DNA from: Amycolatopsis dendrobii
Lineage (GTDB): Bacteria; Actinomycetota; Actinomycetes; Mycobacteriales; Pseudonocardiaceae
DNA length: 64,000 bases
NCBI RefSeq assembly: GCF_014145675.1
Contig: NZ_JACGZW010000021.1
Span: forward strand, 49,189 to 113,188
Direction of reading: 5' to 3'
A model generated the notes under the pieces. It did no database searches and was not told the origin of the DNA. It saw nothing but the letters and a program-made list of their open reading frames with translations. The position numbers and the translations under genes were made by a program. Each line of letters starts with the position of its first letter. Within the stretch, counting starts at the first letter, position 1. This document shows, piece after piece, positions 8,920 to 16,048 of the stretch.

Positions 8920-9750
8920 GTGCGGTTGCGGTTTCTGCTCCGGCCGGGATGGCTGGCGTTGACAGTGGTGGTGTTCACCTTCGCCATCTGCTGTTACACG
9001 TTGCTGGCCCCGTGGCAGTTCCGCCGCGACGGCGAGCAGGTCACCCAGAACAACGCGCTGACCACGTCGTTCACCGCGAAGCCGGCACCTGCGGCACAGC
9101 TGCTGCCGCCAGGGACGAAGCCGGACAAGAACACCGAGTGGCACCTCGTGTCGATCACCGGCACGTACCTGCCTTCGGCCGAGGTTGTCGCACGGCTGCG
9201 CACTGTGCAGGGCCAAGGCGCGTACGAGGTCCTCACACCGCTTCGCGCCACTGACGGCACTGTCTACCTGATCGACCGCGGCTACGTGGGGCTCAGCAGT
9301 GACTCGGGCGTGCTCCCGTACGCGGCAGCGCCGGGCGGACAGGTCACGGTCGTCGCGCGCGTGCGAAGCGACGAGACGGACCCGAAGAACCGCGAAGCGT
9401 TCGCCGACGCGTCGACGAACGGGAAGCTGCAGAGCTACACCGTCGACTCGCGCGTGGTGGCGAAGTCTTCCGGCCTGACCATCCGGCCCGGGTACTTCCA
9501 GCTCGACCAGAATCAGCCCGGCGTGCTCAGCCCGTTGCCACTGCCACAACTGGAGTCAGGCCCGTACTTCTCGTACGCGCTGCAGTGGCTGGCGTTCGGC
9601 ACGATGGCGTTACTGGGCTGGCTGTACTTCACGATCCGCGAGCTGCGTCCGGGCGGCGCACTGACCACCGAGCGCCCGCAGCGGGGCCGGCGCAAGTCCG
9701 TCGCGGAGATGCTCGCCGAAGACGAGGACGAGTACTCGCCGACCGCCTGA
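8920..9750 (+). CDS. SURF1 family protein
   Basis: A 276-residue protein with two membrane helices, one at residues 9-28 and one near 222-245, flanking an extracytoplasmic domain. It has the family features PWQFRRD after TM1, GQGAYEVLTPL, YLIDRGYVG and the C-terminal YFSYALQWLAFG. SURF1/Shy1 proteins help assemble the haem centres of cytochrome c oxidase. The C-terminus is cytoplasmic and acidic. The GTG start at 8920 follows GAGGG closely. The gene lies 48 bases after the phosphatase on the same strand. Confidence 0.93.
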   Translation: MRLRFLLRPGWLALTVVVFTFAICCYTLLAPWQFRRDGEQVTQNNALTTSFTAKPAPAAQLLPPGTKPDKNTEWHLVSITGTYLPSAEVVARLRTVQGQGAYEVLTPLRATDGTVYLIDRGYVGLSSDSGVLPYAAAPGGQVTVVARVRSDETDPKNREAFADASTNGKLQSYTVDSRVVAKSSGLTIRPGYFQLDQNQPGVLSPLPLPQLESGPYFSYALQWLAFGTMALLGWLYFTIRELRPGGALTTERPQRGRRKSVAEMLAEDEDEYSPTA

Positions 9751-9817
9751 GTGGCCTGGTCGTTTCTCGGGAAAATGGCTCTTTGTCGGTGCCACTTGCG
9801 GCGCTGATACTGATCGC

Positions 9818-10426
9818 ATGCTGATCCACCCCTGGGACGCCGCGGACGAGAACGAATGGCGGGAATGGCTCGCCGGACACGATTTCGGCGAACTGGTCGC
9901 CGGCGGCCGCGGCCGTGATCTCCCCGTGGTGGTGCCGACGCACTTCGTCTTCGACGGCGACGCGACCGTCCGCCTGCATCTCGCCCGGCCGAACCCGGTA
10001 TGGCCGCTGCTGGAGGAACACCCGCGCGCCCTGCTGACCGTAACCGGCGATTACGCCTACATCCGCTCGGATTGGAACACCGCCGACGATCCCGCACTCG
10101 GCGTGCCCACGTCGTACTACGCGAGCGTGCAGCTGGCCTGCGACGTCCGGCTCGTCGACGATCCCGAGGAGAAAGCCGCCTTGCTGAACCACCAGCTGGC
10201 GCACTTCGAACCGGACGGCAAGCGCACCCCAGTGTCCGCTGTGGACGCTCCGGACCGGCGGCTGCTGCCCGGGATTCGCGGCGTCGAGCTGACCGTGACC
10301 GAGGTGCGGGCGAAGTTCAAGTACGGCGGGAACAAGAAATCCGAGGACCGGCAGCGGATCGGAGCGCTGCTGTCCGAACGGGACGGTTTCAACGACGCGG
10401 AAGCCATCGCGCACCTGAAACCGTGA
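9818..10426 (+). CDS. FMN-binding split-barrel protein, PaiB-like
   Basis: A 202-residue protein with the pyridoxamine-oxidase-like split barrel of the PaiB family: PTHFVFDGDATVRLHLARPNP near the N-terminus, then ALLTVTGDYAYIRSDWN, and GIRGVELTVTEVRAKFKYGGNKK near the C-terminus. These positions fit FMN binding and the family lysine-rich motif. PaiB was first described as a negative regulator of sporulation and protease genes in Bacillus; most actinobacterial members are uncharacterised. It is convergent with cobD, with only 4 bases between the stops. Confidence 0.85.
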   Translation: MLIHPWDAADENEWREWLAGHDFGELVAGGRGRDLPVVVPTHFVFDGDATVRLHLARPNPVWPLLEEHPRALLTVTGDYAYIRSDWNTADDPALGVPTSYYASVQLACDVRLVDDPEEKAALLNHQLAHFEPDGKRTPVSAVDAPDRRLLPGIRGVELTVTEVRAKFKYGGNKKSEDRQRIGALLSERDGFNDAEAIAHLKP

Positions 10427-10430
10427 CAGC

Positions 10431-11330
10431 TCAAGGGTTTCGGCGGCGCAATCCGGTCAGCACGGCCACGAGCACCGACGTCCCCGCGGCCAGCCAGCCC
10501 ACCACCCGGGACAGCTCCACCGCACGCGTCACGTGCCCGGCATCCGGATTCCGGCCGACCCCCAGCACCGGCAACTCCACCACGCCGTGGGGATACTCAG
10601 TCCGCCCGCCGACCCGGATCTCCAGCGCCCCAGCGAAAGCCGCCTCGACCCGGCCCGCGTTCGGGCTCGGATGCGCGATCGTGTCCCGCCGCCAAGCCCG
10701 CCACGCTCCACCGGCCGAACCGCCGACCACCGGCGCGCCCAGAACCGTCAACCCGGCAGCCACCCGGGTCGGCAGGAGGTGGACGAGTTCGTCAAGCCGG
10801 TCGATCACCCAGTGCCCGGGAAGCAGTCGGCGCAGCAAGCCGATCGTGCGCGCCGCGAGCAGCCCGGGCACGCCCGCGACCGCGCCCCACAGCAGCGGGG
10901 TCACGACCACTTCGGACGTGTTCTCGGCCAGAGTTTCCACGGACGCACGGGAAAGCCCGATCGTGCTCAGCCCGTCGGTGACGCGCGGGTCCAATTCGGA
11001 CAGTGTGTCGCGCGCCGGTTCGAGACGGCCCTCTTCGAGATCGCGAGCCAATTCCGTCCCCTGCGCAGCCAGCCCGGCCGCGCCGACGACCGCCCAGGTC
11101 ACCACTGCCGTCGCGGTCGCCTGCAGCACCGGGCTGCGGCGGCCGGTGCGCTCGACCAGCACGCCAGCCGCGACGGCCGCGCCAGCGATTCCGAGACCGG
11201 CCGCGCGCCGCGAACCGGTGGCGGCGACTGCCCGGCGAAAGGCGGTGACCGGCGGACGTCGCCGCGGGTCGCCGAGTGCTCCGTCTGCGGCCAAACCGAG
11301 AATCAAGCCGATCGCGCGCGCCGCGCTCAC
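10431..11330 (-). CDS. cobD: Adenosylcobinamide-phosphate synthase CobD/CbiB
   Basis: A 299-residue membrane protein of the CobD/CbiB family, which attaches the aminopropanol arm to adenosylcobyric acid in cobalamin synthesis. It has the N-terminal ADGALGDPRR motif, AENTSEVVVTPLLWG in the central membrane segment and HPSPNAGRVEAAFAGAL in the C-terminal third, all family signatures. The GTG start at 11330 is kept because it puts GLILGLAADGALGDP at the usual N-terminal position. No other cob genes lie next to it, although the CobC-like fusion gene is 4 kb away. Confidence 0.93.
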   Translation of the reverse strand: MSAARAIGLILGLAADGALGDPRRRPPVTAFRRAVAATGSRRAAGLGIAGAAVAAGVLVERTGRRSPVLQATATAVVTWAVVGAAGLAAQGTELARDLEEGRLEPARDTLSELDPRVTDGLSTIGLSRASVETLAENTSEVVVTPLLWGAVAGVPGLLAARTIGLLRRLLPGHWVIDRLDELVHLLPTRVAAGLTVLGAPVVGGSAGGAWRAWRRDTIAHPSPNAGRVEAAFAGALEIRVGGRTEYPHGVVELPVLGVGRNPDAGHVTRAVELSRVVGWLAAGTSVLVAVLTGLRRRNP

Positions 11331-11355
11331 CTGTAGCCCCCCGAACGTGGACGAT

Positions 11356-12063
11356 TCAGTCGCCGAGATTACTCGACACCGCGGCGGCGATTTCCTCGCG
11401 TGCCTGCTCCACGATGTCGCGCATCGCGCGTTCGGCGCGGACCGGGTCGGCCAGGTCGATCGCCTCGGCGACCTCGACGTGCAGCGCGACCGCCTCGGGC
11501 TGCGGTTCGTCTGGCATCAGGCCGTGTTCGGTGCGCCCGGCGAGCACTTCGGCGACCACTGAGGACAGCTGCGCGAACATCGGATTCCGCGACGCGGACA
11601 GCAGCAGATCATGGAATGCGACGTCGTGACCGAGGAAGGCGTCAAGATCCCGAGCCCGCGCCGTGCGCTGGAGATGCACCGCCAGCGCGCGCAGCCGTCC
11701 GCGCTCCTCCGGGGTCGCGCGGACCGCGGCGAACCGGGCGGCGCACGGTTCGACGGCTGAACGCAGCTCGGTCAGCGTGCGCAGCGCGGTCGGCCGGTCG
11801 GCGCCGTCGAGCTGCCAGCGGATCAGCCTCGGGTCATAGTGGTTCCACTCGGCCGGCTCGCGGACGGTGACCCCGACGCGGCGGCGGCTGCTGGTCAATC
11901 CCATCGTCTCGAGGACCCGGACTACCTCGCGGGCCACCGTCCGCGACGCCCCGTACCGCTCCTGCAGCTCCTCCGAGCGCAGCACCGCGCCCGGCGCCAG
12001 CTCGCCGCTGGCGATGGCCGCGCCGAGCTCGTCGAGCATGTCCTCGTGCCGATCATTCCCCAC
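11356..12063 (-). CDS. GntR/FadR-family regulator of the gluconate operon
   Basis: A 235-residue regulator with an N-terminal GntR winged helix (LDELGAAIASGELAPG, ELQERYGASRTVAREVVRVLETMGL) and a C-terminal all-helical FCD domain. The FCD metal/ligand residues are recognisable in HDVAFHDLLLSASRNP and VALHVEVAEAI. It is transcribed away from gntK-gntP, and the palindromic operator in between makes it the likely repressor, released by gluconate or a phosphorylated derivative. The GTG at 12063 lacks a clear Shine-Dalgarno sequence; an in-frame ATG at 12039 with GAGG upstream is a real alternative start. Confidence 0.9.
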   Translation of the reverse strand: MGNDRHEDMLDELGAAIASGELAPGAVLRSEELQERYGASRTVAREVVRVLETMGLTSSRRRVGVTVREPAEWNHYDPRLIRWQLDGADRPTALRTLTELRSAVEPCAARFAAVRATPEERGRLRALAVHLQRTARARDLDAFLGHDVAFHDLLLSASRNPMFAQLSSVVAEVLAGRTEHGLMPDEPQPEAVALHVEVAEAIDLADPVRAERAMRDIVEQAREEIAAAVSSNLGD

Positions 12064-12079
12064 GGGCTTAACTTAACCC
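12064..12079. promoter_or_regulatory. Near-palindrome next to the GntR-family start codon
   Basis: GGGCTTAACTTAACCC is a near-perfect palindrome centred on 12072, touching the GTG start of the regulator. It may be a weaker regulator site or part of the regulator promoter. Confidence 0.35.
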
Positions 12080-12087
12080 TCTGACTC

Positions 12088-12123
12088 GATTAAGTACTAC
12101 TTCTTCTTGATTAAGTAGTACTT
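12088..12123. promoter_or_regulatory. Paired palindromic operator between gntR-like and gntK
   Basis: Two copies of AAGTA-N-TACTT (12092-12102 with C, 12113-12123 with G in the centre) are exact reverse complements of each other, and each extends to a 15-base direct repeat beginning GATTAAGTA. Their centres are 21 bp apart, two helical turns, so two dimers would sit on the same face of the DNA. The position in the divergent promoter region strongly suggests binding by the neighbouring GntR-family protein. Confidence 0.8.
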
Positions 12124-12165
12124 TTGAGTTTGACTCTCCAGGGCACAAAGACGTGGGAGGTGCGC

Positions 12166-12660
12166 ATGACAGTCATCGTGGTGATGGGCGTATCGGGTTC
12201 GGGCAAGACGACGGTCGGCAAGGCGGTCGCGGAGGAGCTCGGGGTCGAGTACGCCGAGGCGGACACCTTCCACCCGCAGGCCAACATCGAAAAGATGACC
12301 GCGGGCCATCCGCTCACCGACGAGGACCGCGAGCCGTGGCTCGCCGCGATCGCGCTGTGGATCGCCGAGCACCAGGAAAGCGGCGGCGTGGTCAGCTCGT
12401 CCGCGCTGAAGCGGCGTTACCGCGACGTGCTGCGCGGCGGCTGGGACGTGTGGTTCCTGCACCTGCACGGCTCGCGCGACCTGCTCGCCGAGCGGATGAA
12501 GACCCGCAGCGGCCACTTCATGCCGGTCTCGCTGCTCGATTCCCAGCTCGCCGACCTCGAACCGCTCGAGCCCGACGAGCCGGGCGAAACCTTCGACATC
12601 AGCCTCCCGCCCGCCGATCTCGTCGAGTCGGCCCTGACCGCCTTCCGGAAGTCCGCATGA
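12166..12660 (+). CDS. gntK: Gluconokinase
   Basis: A 164-residue P-loop kinase that phosphorylates D-gluconate to 6-phosphogluconate, feeding the pentose phosphate pathway. The Walker A motif GVSGSGKTT lies at residues 8-16, and the family motifs ADTFHP, NIEKMTAGHPLTDEDR, CSALKR-like SSALKRRYRD and GHFMPVSLLDSQ are all present. The ATG at 12166 has GGGAGG 6 bases upstream and follows the operator region directly. The stop codon overlaps the gntP start by 4 bases (ATGA), so the two are translationally coupled. Confidence 0.96.
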   Translation: MTVIVVMGVSGSGKTTVGKAVAEELGVEYAEADTFHPQANIEKMTAGHPLTDEDREPWLAAIALWIAEHQESGGVVSSSALKRRYRDVLRGGWDVWFLHLHGSRDLLAERMKTRSGHFMPVSLLDSQLADLEPLEPDEPGETFDISLPPADLVESALTAFRKSA

Positions 12661-14024
12661 ACACCCTCGCCGCCGGCTGGACCGGCCACGACACCCGCCT
12701 GATCGTCGCCACGGTGCTCGCCATCGCCGTAATCGTGGTGCTGATCAGCAAGGTCAAACTGCATCCGCTGCTCGCGCTCACGCTGGGCTCCGGCGTGCTC
12801 GGCCTGGTCGCCGGGATGCCGATCGACAAACTGCTCAAGAGTTTCACGAACGGCGTCGGCAGCACCGTCGCGTCCGTCGGCGTGCTGATCGCGTTCGGGG
12901 CGATGCTGGGCAAACTGCTCGCCGATTCCGGCGGCGCGGACCGGATCGTCGACACCGTGCTCGGCCGGGTCCGCGGGCCGGGGCTGCCGTGGGCCATGGC
13001 GCTGGTCGCCGCGCTGATCGGGTTGCCGATGTTCTTCGAGATCGGCCTCGTGATGCTGATCCCGGTGGTGCTGCTGGTCGCCAAGCGCAGCGGAAAACCG
13101 GTGCTGCTGCTGGGAATTCCGGCGCTGGCGGGACTTTCGGTGCTGCACGGCCTGATCCCGCCGCACCCCGGCCCGCTGGCCGCCGCCGGTTCGCTGAACG
13201 CCAACGTCGGCCTCACTCTGGGGCTGGGCCTGCTGGTCGGCCTTCCCACGGTGATCATCGCCGGTCCGCTGTTCGGCCGTCTCGCCGCGAAGATGGTGCC
13301 CGACGCCGCGCCGCCCGCCCGGCTGGTCCCGGAATCCGAGAGCACCGACGAAAAGCACCGGCCGAGCTTCTTCGCGACCCTGTCGACGGTGCTGCTGCCG
13401 GTGGTCCTGATGCTGGCCAAGGCACTCGCGGACATCTTGGCGGACAAGGGAAACCCGGCCCGCCGCGTCCTGGACTTCATCGGCGACCCGCTCGTCGCGC
13501 TGCTGCTGGCGGTCCTCGTCGGCATGGTCGTGCTGGGCCGTCCCGCGCGACTGAACCGGGAACGCCTGTCGTCGATCATCGGCGATTCCCTCGGCCCCAT
13601 CGCCGGGATCGTGCTGATCGTTGCCGCGGGCGGCGGGTTCAAGCAGACCCTGGTCGACGCCGGGGTCGGCGACGTCATCACCAGCCTCTCCAAGGGCGCG
13701 GACCTCTCCCCGCTGCTGCTCGGCTGGCTGGTCGCGGTGGCGATCCGCCTGGCGACGGGCTCGGCGACGGTCGCGACGGTTTCCGCGGCGGGCATCGTCG
13801 CCCCGCTGGCCGCGACGCTCGATCCGACGCACAACGCCCTGCTGGTGCTGGCCATCGGTGCCGGGTCGCTCTTCTTCTCGCACCTGAACGACGCCGGGTT
13901 CTGGCTGGTCAAGGAGTACTTCGGGATGTCGGTCGGCCAGACGCTGAAGAGCTGGTCGGTCATGGAAACGGTGATCTCGGTGGTGGCGATCGCGCTGATC
14001 CTGCCGTTGGGCGCACTGCTTTAG
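12657..14024 (+). CDS. gntP: Gluconate:H+ symporter, GntP family
   Basis: A 455-residue permease with about twelve to fourteen hydrophobic segments and the GntP signatures LPMFFEIGLVMLIPV, HGLIPPHPGP near the middle and RLATGSATVAT, FFSHLNDAGFW near the C-terminus. GntP carriers import gluconate with protons. It is coupled to gntK by an ATGA overlap and followed by a strong hairpin, so the transcription unit is gntKP. Confidence 0.95.
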   Translation: MNTLAAGWTGHDTRLIVATVLAIAVIVVLISKVKLHPLLALTLGSGVLGLVAGMPIDKLLKSFTNGVGSTVASVGVLIAFGAMLGKLLADSGGADRIVDTVLGRVRGPGLPWAMALVAALIGLPMFFEIGLVMLIPVVLLVAKRSGKPVLLLGIPALAGLSVLHGLIPPHPGPLAAAGSLNANVGLTLGLGLLVGLPTVIIAGPLFGRLAAKMVPDAAPPARLVPESESTDEKHRPSFFATLSTVLLPVVLMLAKALADILADKGNPARRVLDFIGDPLVALLLAVLVGMVVLGRPARLNRERLSSIIGDSLGPIAGIVLIVAAGGGFKQTLVDAGVGDVITSLSKGADLSPLLLGWLVAVAIRLATGSATVATVSAAGIVAPLAATLDPTHNALLVLAIGAGSLFFSHLNDAGFWLVKEYFGMSVGQTLKSWSVMETVISVVAIALILPLGALL

Positions 14025-14042
14025 CGCTGGTTGATTCCCTTC

Positions 14043-14088
14043 ACGGCCGCGGCGGGTCTTCCTTTGGCGGAAGTCCCGCCGCGGCCGT
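14043..14088. terminator. Terminator between gntP and the secreted-protein genes
   Basis: A 14-bp perfect stem (ACGGCCGCGGCGGG paired with its complement at 14075-14088) continues inward, past a T-T mismatch, as further pairs around a loop of about 6 bases. It lies 18 bases after gntP and 13 bases beyond the stop of the convergent gene, so it probably serves both strands. Confidence 0.85.
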
Positions 14089-14101
14089 TCGGCCCACCTC
14101 G

Positions 14102-14578
14102 CTAACGGGCGAAATCGCCGGTGGAACCGATTGCCAACCGGGTGCCGGTGTGGCTGCTGTACAGCTCGCCGGTCGCGAGAAAGGTGTAGTGGCCGCTCAC
14201 TCCGCTGACCTTGGGGGTCCAGCACACCCGCTGGAACGCACCCACGTTCCCATTGCCGCCCTTGCTGTCGCAGTTGACTGAATCCGCCGGAACTGTGTCG
14301 CGTTCGCGGTACAGCGTCGCCTGCGCCCACTGGCTGGCCGTGAGCTTTTCCCGAAACCCGAGATAGCCCCAATAGTTGTACGAGTCATCGCGGCAGACCG
14401 CGACTGTGCCCACCAGATCTCCGCCGTAATACAGATCACCGCCGCGGACAACGTGCCCGTACTCGTTGCCGAACTGGCACGTCTGCGCGGCCGCCGAGGC
14501 TGAAGCCGAAGGCGCGACCGCTACCGCAGCCGAAGATATCAGCCCGAGCACCGTCGCCATCTTCACCGCGTTCTTCAT
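14102..14578 (-). CDS. Small secreted protein of unknown function
   Basis: A 158-residue protein with a Sec signal peptide (KNAVKMATVLGLISSAAVAV, probable cleavage after ASASA near residue 29). The mature part has four cysteines (TCQ, VCRD, NCD, VCW), which could form two disulfides, and is rich in Tyr, Trp and Gly. I do not recognise the family. The ATG at 14578 is preceded by GGGGAGG. It follows the I36-inhibitor-like gene by 26 bases on the same strand, so the two may be co-expressed and secreted together. Confidence 0.75.
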   Translation of the reverse strand: MKNAVKMATVLGLISSAAVAVAPSASASAAAQTCQFGNEYGHVVRGGDLYYGGDLVGTVAVCRDDSYNYWGYLGFREKLTASQWAQATLYRERDTVPADSVNCDSKGGNGNVGAFQRVCWTPKVSGVSGHYTFLATGELYSSHTGTRLAIGSTGDFAR

Positions 14579-14604
14579 TTCCCGTCCTCCCCTTGGTTCC
14601 TGCC

Positions 14605-14979
14605 TCATGCGCACGATCTGAGCGAACTGACCACGTTGTCGAAGCTGTAGCGCGGACCGAGCGGGCCTTGCCACTCCACCGAGATTCGCAACGAACCGCC
14701 CGAGTAGCCCGAGTCCCGGTAGACGCACCACACGCTCGTGGTGCGGTTCCACACATACGAGATCTGATCGTTGAAAACGTGCCCGTTGATTGGTTTCGCG
14801 AGATCAGACGAGCCGAGCTGGAACTTGGCGAAGTGCCCGGTCGCGTTCGGCTCCTCCCAAACACAGAAATAGTCGTCCGGACAATCATGCAGGTCCGCCG
14901 CACTGGCGTACGCCGCCGACGGCAATATCACCGCGGCAATGGCCGACATGACAATGAAAAGAATCCTCGTTCGATGCAC
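14605..14979 (-). CDS. Secreted peptidase inhibitor family I36-like protein
   Basis: A 124-residue protein with a signal peptide (ILFIVMSAIAAVILPSAAYA, cleavage near residue 26). The mature domain reads DCPDDYFCVWEEPNATG, then FNDQISYVWNRTTSVWCVY and ends with SLRSCA. This is the beta/gamma-crystallin-like pattern of inhibitor family I36 proteins such as SMI of Streptomyces, which inhibit metalloproteases, with four Cys. The GTG at 14979 has GGGGGAAA upstream. Inhibitor activity is inferred from the family only. Confidence 0.8.
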   Translation of the reverse strand: MHRTRILFIVMSAIAAVILPSAAYASAADLHDCPDDYFCVWEEPNATGHFAKFQLGSSDLAKPINGHVFNDQISYVWNRTTSVWCVYRDSGYSGGSLRISVEWQGPLGPRYSFDNVVSSLRSCA

Positions 14980-15122
14980 ATTTCCCCCGTCTTCGCTGTC
15001 GCGGCTCCCCCAGCGGGCCAGCAAACCAGAAGGTACCGCCCGCAGGCCGGGATGTGACGCATCTAGACCAAACGTCACCCGTACGGCCGTCGACGAGATT
15101 CGCGCTCCCTCTGCCTCGCCGG

Positions 15123-15152
15123 TTGACATGTGACCTTTTGGTCACCTATTCT
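15123..15152 (+). promoter_or_regulatory. Promoter and operator of the ArsR-SRPBCC operon
   Basis: TTGACA (15123-15128) and TATTCT (15147-15152) are separated by 18 bases. The spacer holds a perfect palindrome GTGACC-TTTT-GGTCAC (15130-15145). A start of transcription 7 bases after the -10 box falls on the GTG start codon at 15159, so the mRNA is probably leaderless. A repressor on the palindrome would block RNA polymerase, pointing to autorepression by the ArsR-type protein. Confidence 0.85.
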
Positions 15153-15158
15153 CGGTGC

Positions 15159-15500
15159 GTGCCCGACGAGGACCTGGTTTTCAAGGCTCTGGCGGATCCG
15201 ACCCGCCGGTTCCTGCTCGACCTGCTCTACGCGCGTGACGGCCGCACGCTCACCGAGCTGGAGTCCGAAGTGGACATGACCCGGTTCGGGGTGATGAAAC
15301 ACCTCAAGCTGCTCGAGGAGGCCGAACTGGTCGTCTCGCGCAAGGAGGGGCGGGAGAAACGGCATTTCCTGAACCCGGTCCCGATCCGCCAGATCCACGA
15401 CCGCTGGATCGACAAGTACACCGCACACCACAGCTCGGCGCTGCTGGACCTCAAGGCCCAGCTCGAAGCCGAAGAAACCGTCAAGGAGCCAGGAAAATGA
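15159..15500 (+). CDS. ArsR-family winged-helix repressor
   Basis: A 113-residue regulator with the ArsR/SmtB winged helix: VFKALADPTRRFLLDLLYARDG, then TELESEVDMTRFGVMKHLKLLEEAELV and a wing KEGREKRHFLNPVPI. There is no metal-binding ELCVCDL motif, so it is not a classical metal sensor; such proteins often pair with an SRPBCC protein, as here. The GTG at 15159 sits at the predicted transcription start. The stop overlaps the next ATG by 4 bases. Confidence 0.92.
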   Translation: MPDEDLVFKALADPTRRFLLDLLYARDGRTLTELESEVDMTRFGVMKHLKLLEEAELVVSRKEGREKRHFLNPVPIRQIHDRWIDKYTAHHSSALLDLKAQLEAEETVKEPGK

Positions 15501-16006
15501 GCGACACCACGACCGTGCAGGTCAACCGCGTCTACATCAAGGCCACCCCGCAGGCGGTGTGGGACGCCATCACCAAGCCGGAATGGACGGCGAAGTACGG
15601 CTACACCGGCCTCGCCGACTTCGACCTCAAACGCGGCGGCAAGCACCGCACCAAGCCGACCCAGGCGTTCATCGATTCGGGCTTCACCAGCGATCTCCTC
15701 GACGGCGAGGTACTCGAGGCCGATCCGCCGCGCAAGCTGGTGATCACCTGGAAACTGCAGATGGACCCGAGCCTCGTCGCCGAGCCGTACACCACGCTCA
15801 CCTATGACATCGAGGAAACGCAGACCGCGGGAACCCGGCTCACCGTCACCCACGACGTCACCGGCGCGCCGAACCACGCGGCGCTCGTGTCCGGCGCGCA
15901 CGAAGACATCAACGCCGGCCCTGGCGAGAACGCGGGCGGCGGCTGGGCGTGGGTCCTGTCCGACCTGAAGTCCGTTCTGGAGACGGGCAAGAACCTCACG
16001 GCCTGA
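15497..16006 (+). CDS. SRPBCC (AHSA1-like) domain protein
   Basis: A 169-residue START/AHSA1-type helix-grip protein. RVYIKATPQAVWDAITKPEW at the N-terminus and the closing helix GGGWAWVLSDLKSVLETG are typical. The cavity of this fold binds a hydrophobic ligand. Coupling to the ArsR gene through an ATGA overlap suggests that it binds or modifies the compound sensed by the repressor, but no ligand can be named. A clear terminator follows 9 bases after the stop. Confidence 0.9.
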   Translation: MSDTTTVQVNRVYIKATPQAVWDAITKPEWTAKYGYTGLADFDLKRGGKHRTKPTQAFIDSGFTSDLLDGEVLEADPPRKLVITWKLQMDPSLVAEPYTTLTYDIEETQTAGTRLTVTHDVTGAPNHAALVSGAHEDINAGPGENAGGGWAWVLSDLKSVLETGKNLTA

Positions 16007-16015
16007 CACGAGAGC

Positions 16016-16048
16016 GGGGTGGCTGCTTTCGGGCAGCCACCCCATTTT
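16016..16048. terminator. Terminator between the SRPBCC gene and the sugar kinase gene
   Basis: An 11-bp perfect stem (GGGGTGGCTGC, 16016-16026, with its complement at 16033-16043), 6-base loop and a following ATTTT on the plus strand. It lies between two convergent genes and may act in both directions. Confidence 0.88.

Noticed and set aside
11331..11355. Cobalamin riboswitch near cobD
   Set aside because: The space upstream of cobD is only 25 bases before the next gene and has no B12-box-like sequence.
12417..14372. A 651-codon minus-strand frame over gntK-gntP
   Set aside because: Antisense to two well-supported genes, highly Arg/Gln/His-rich, no recognisable domain.
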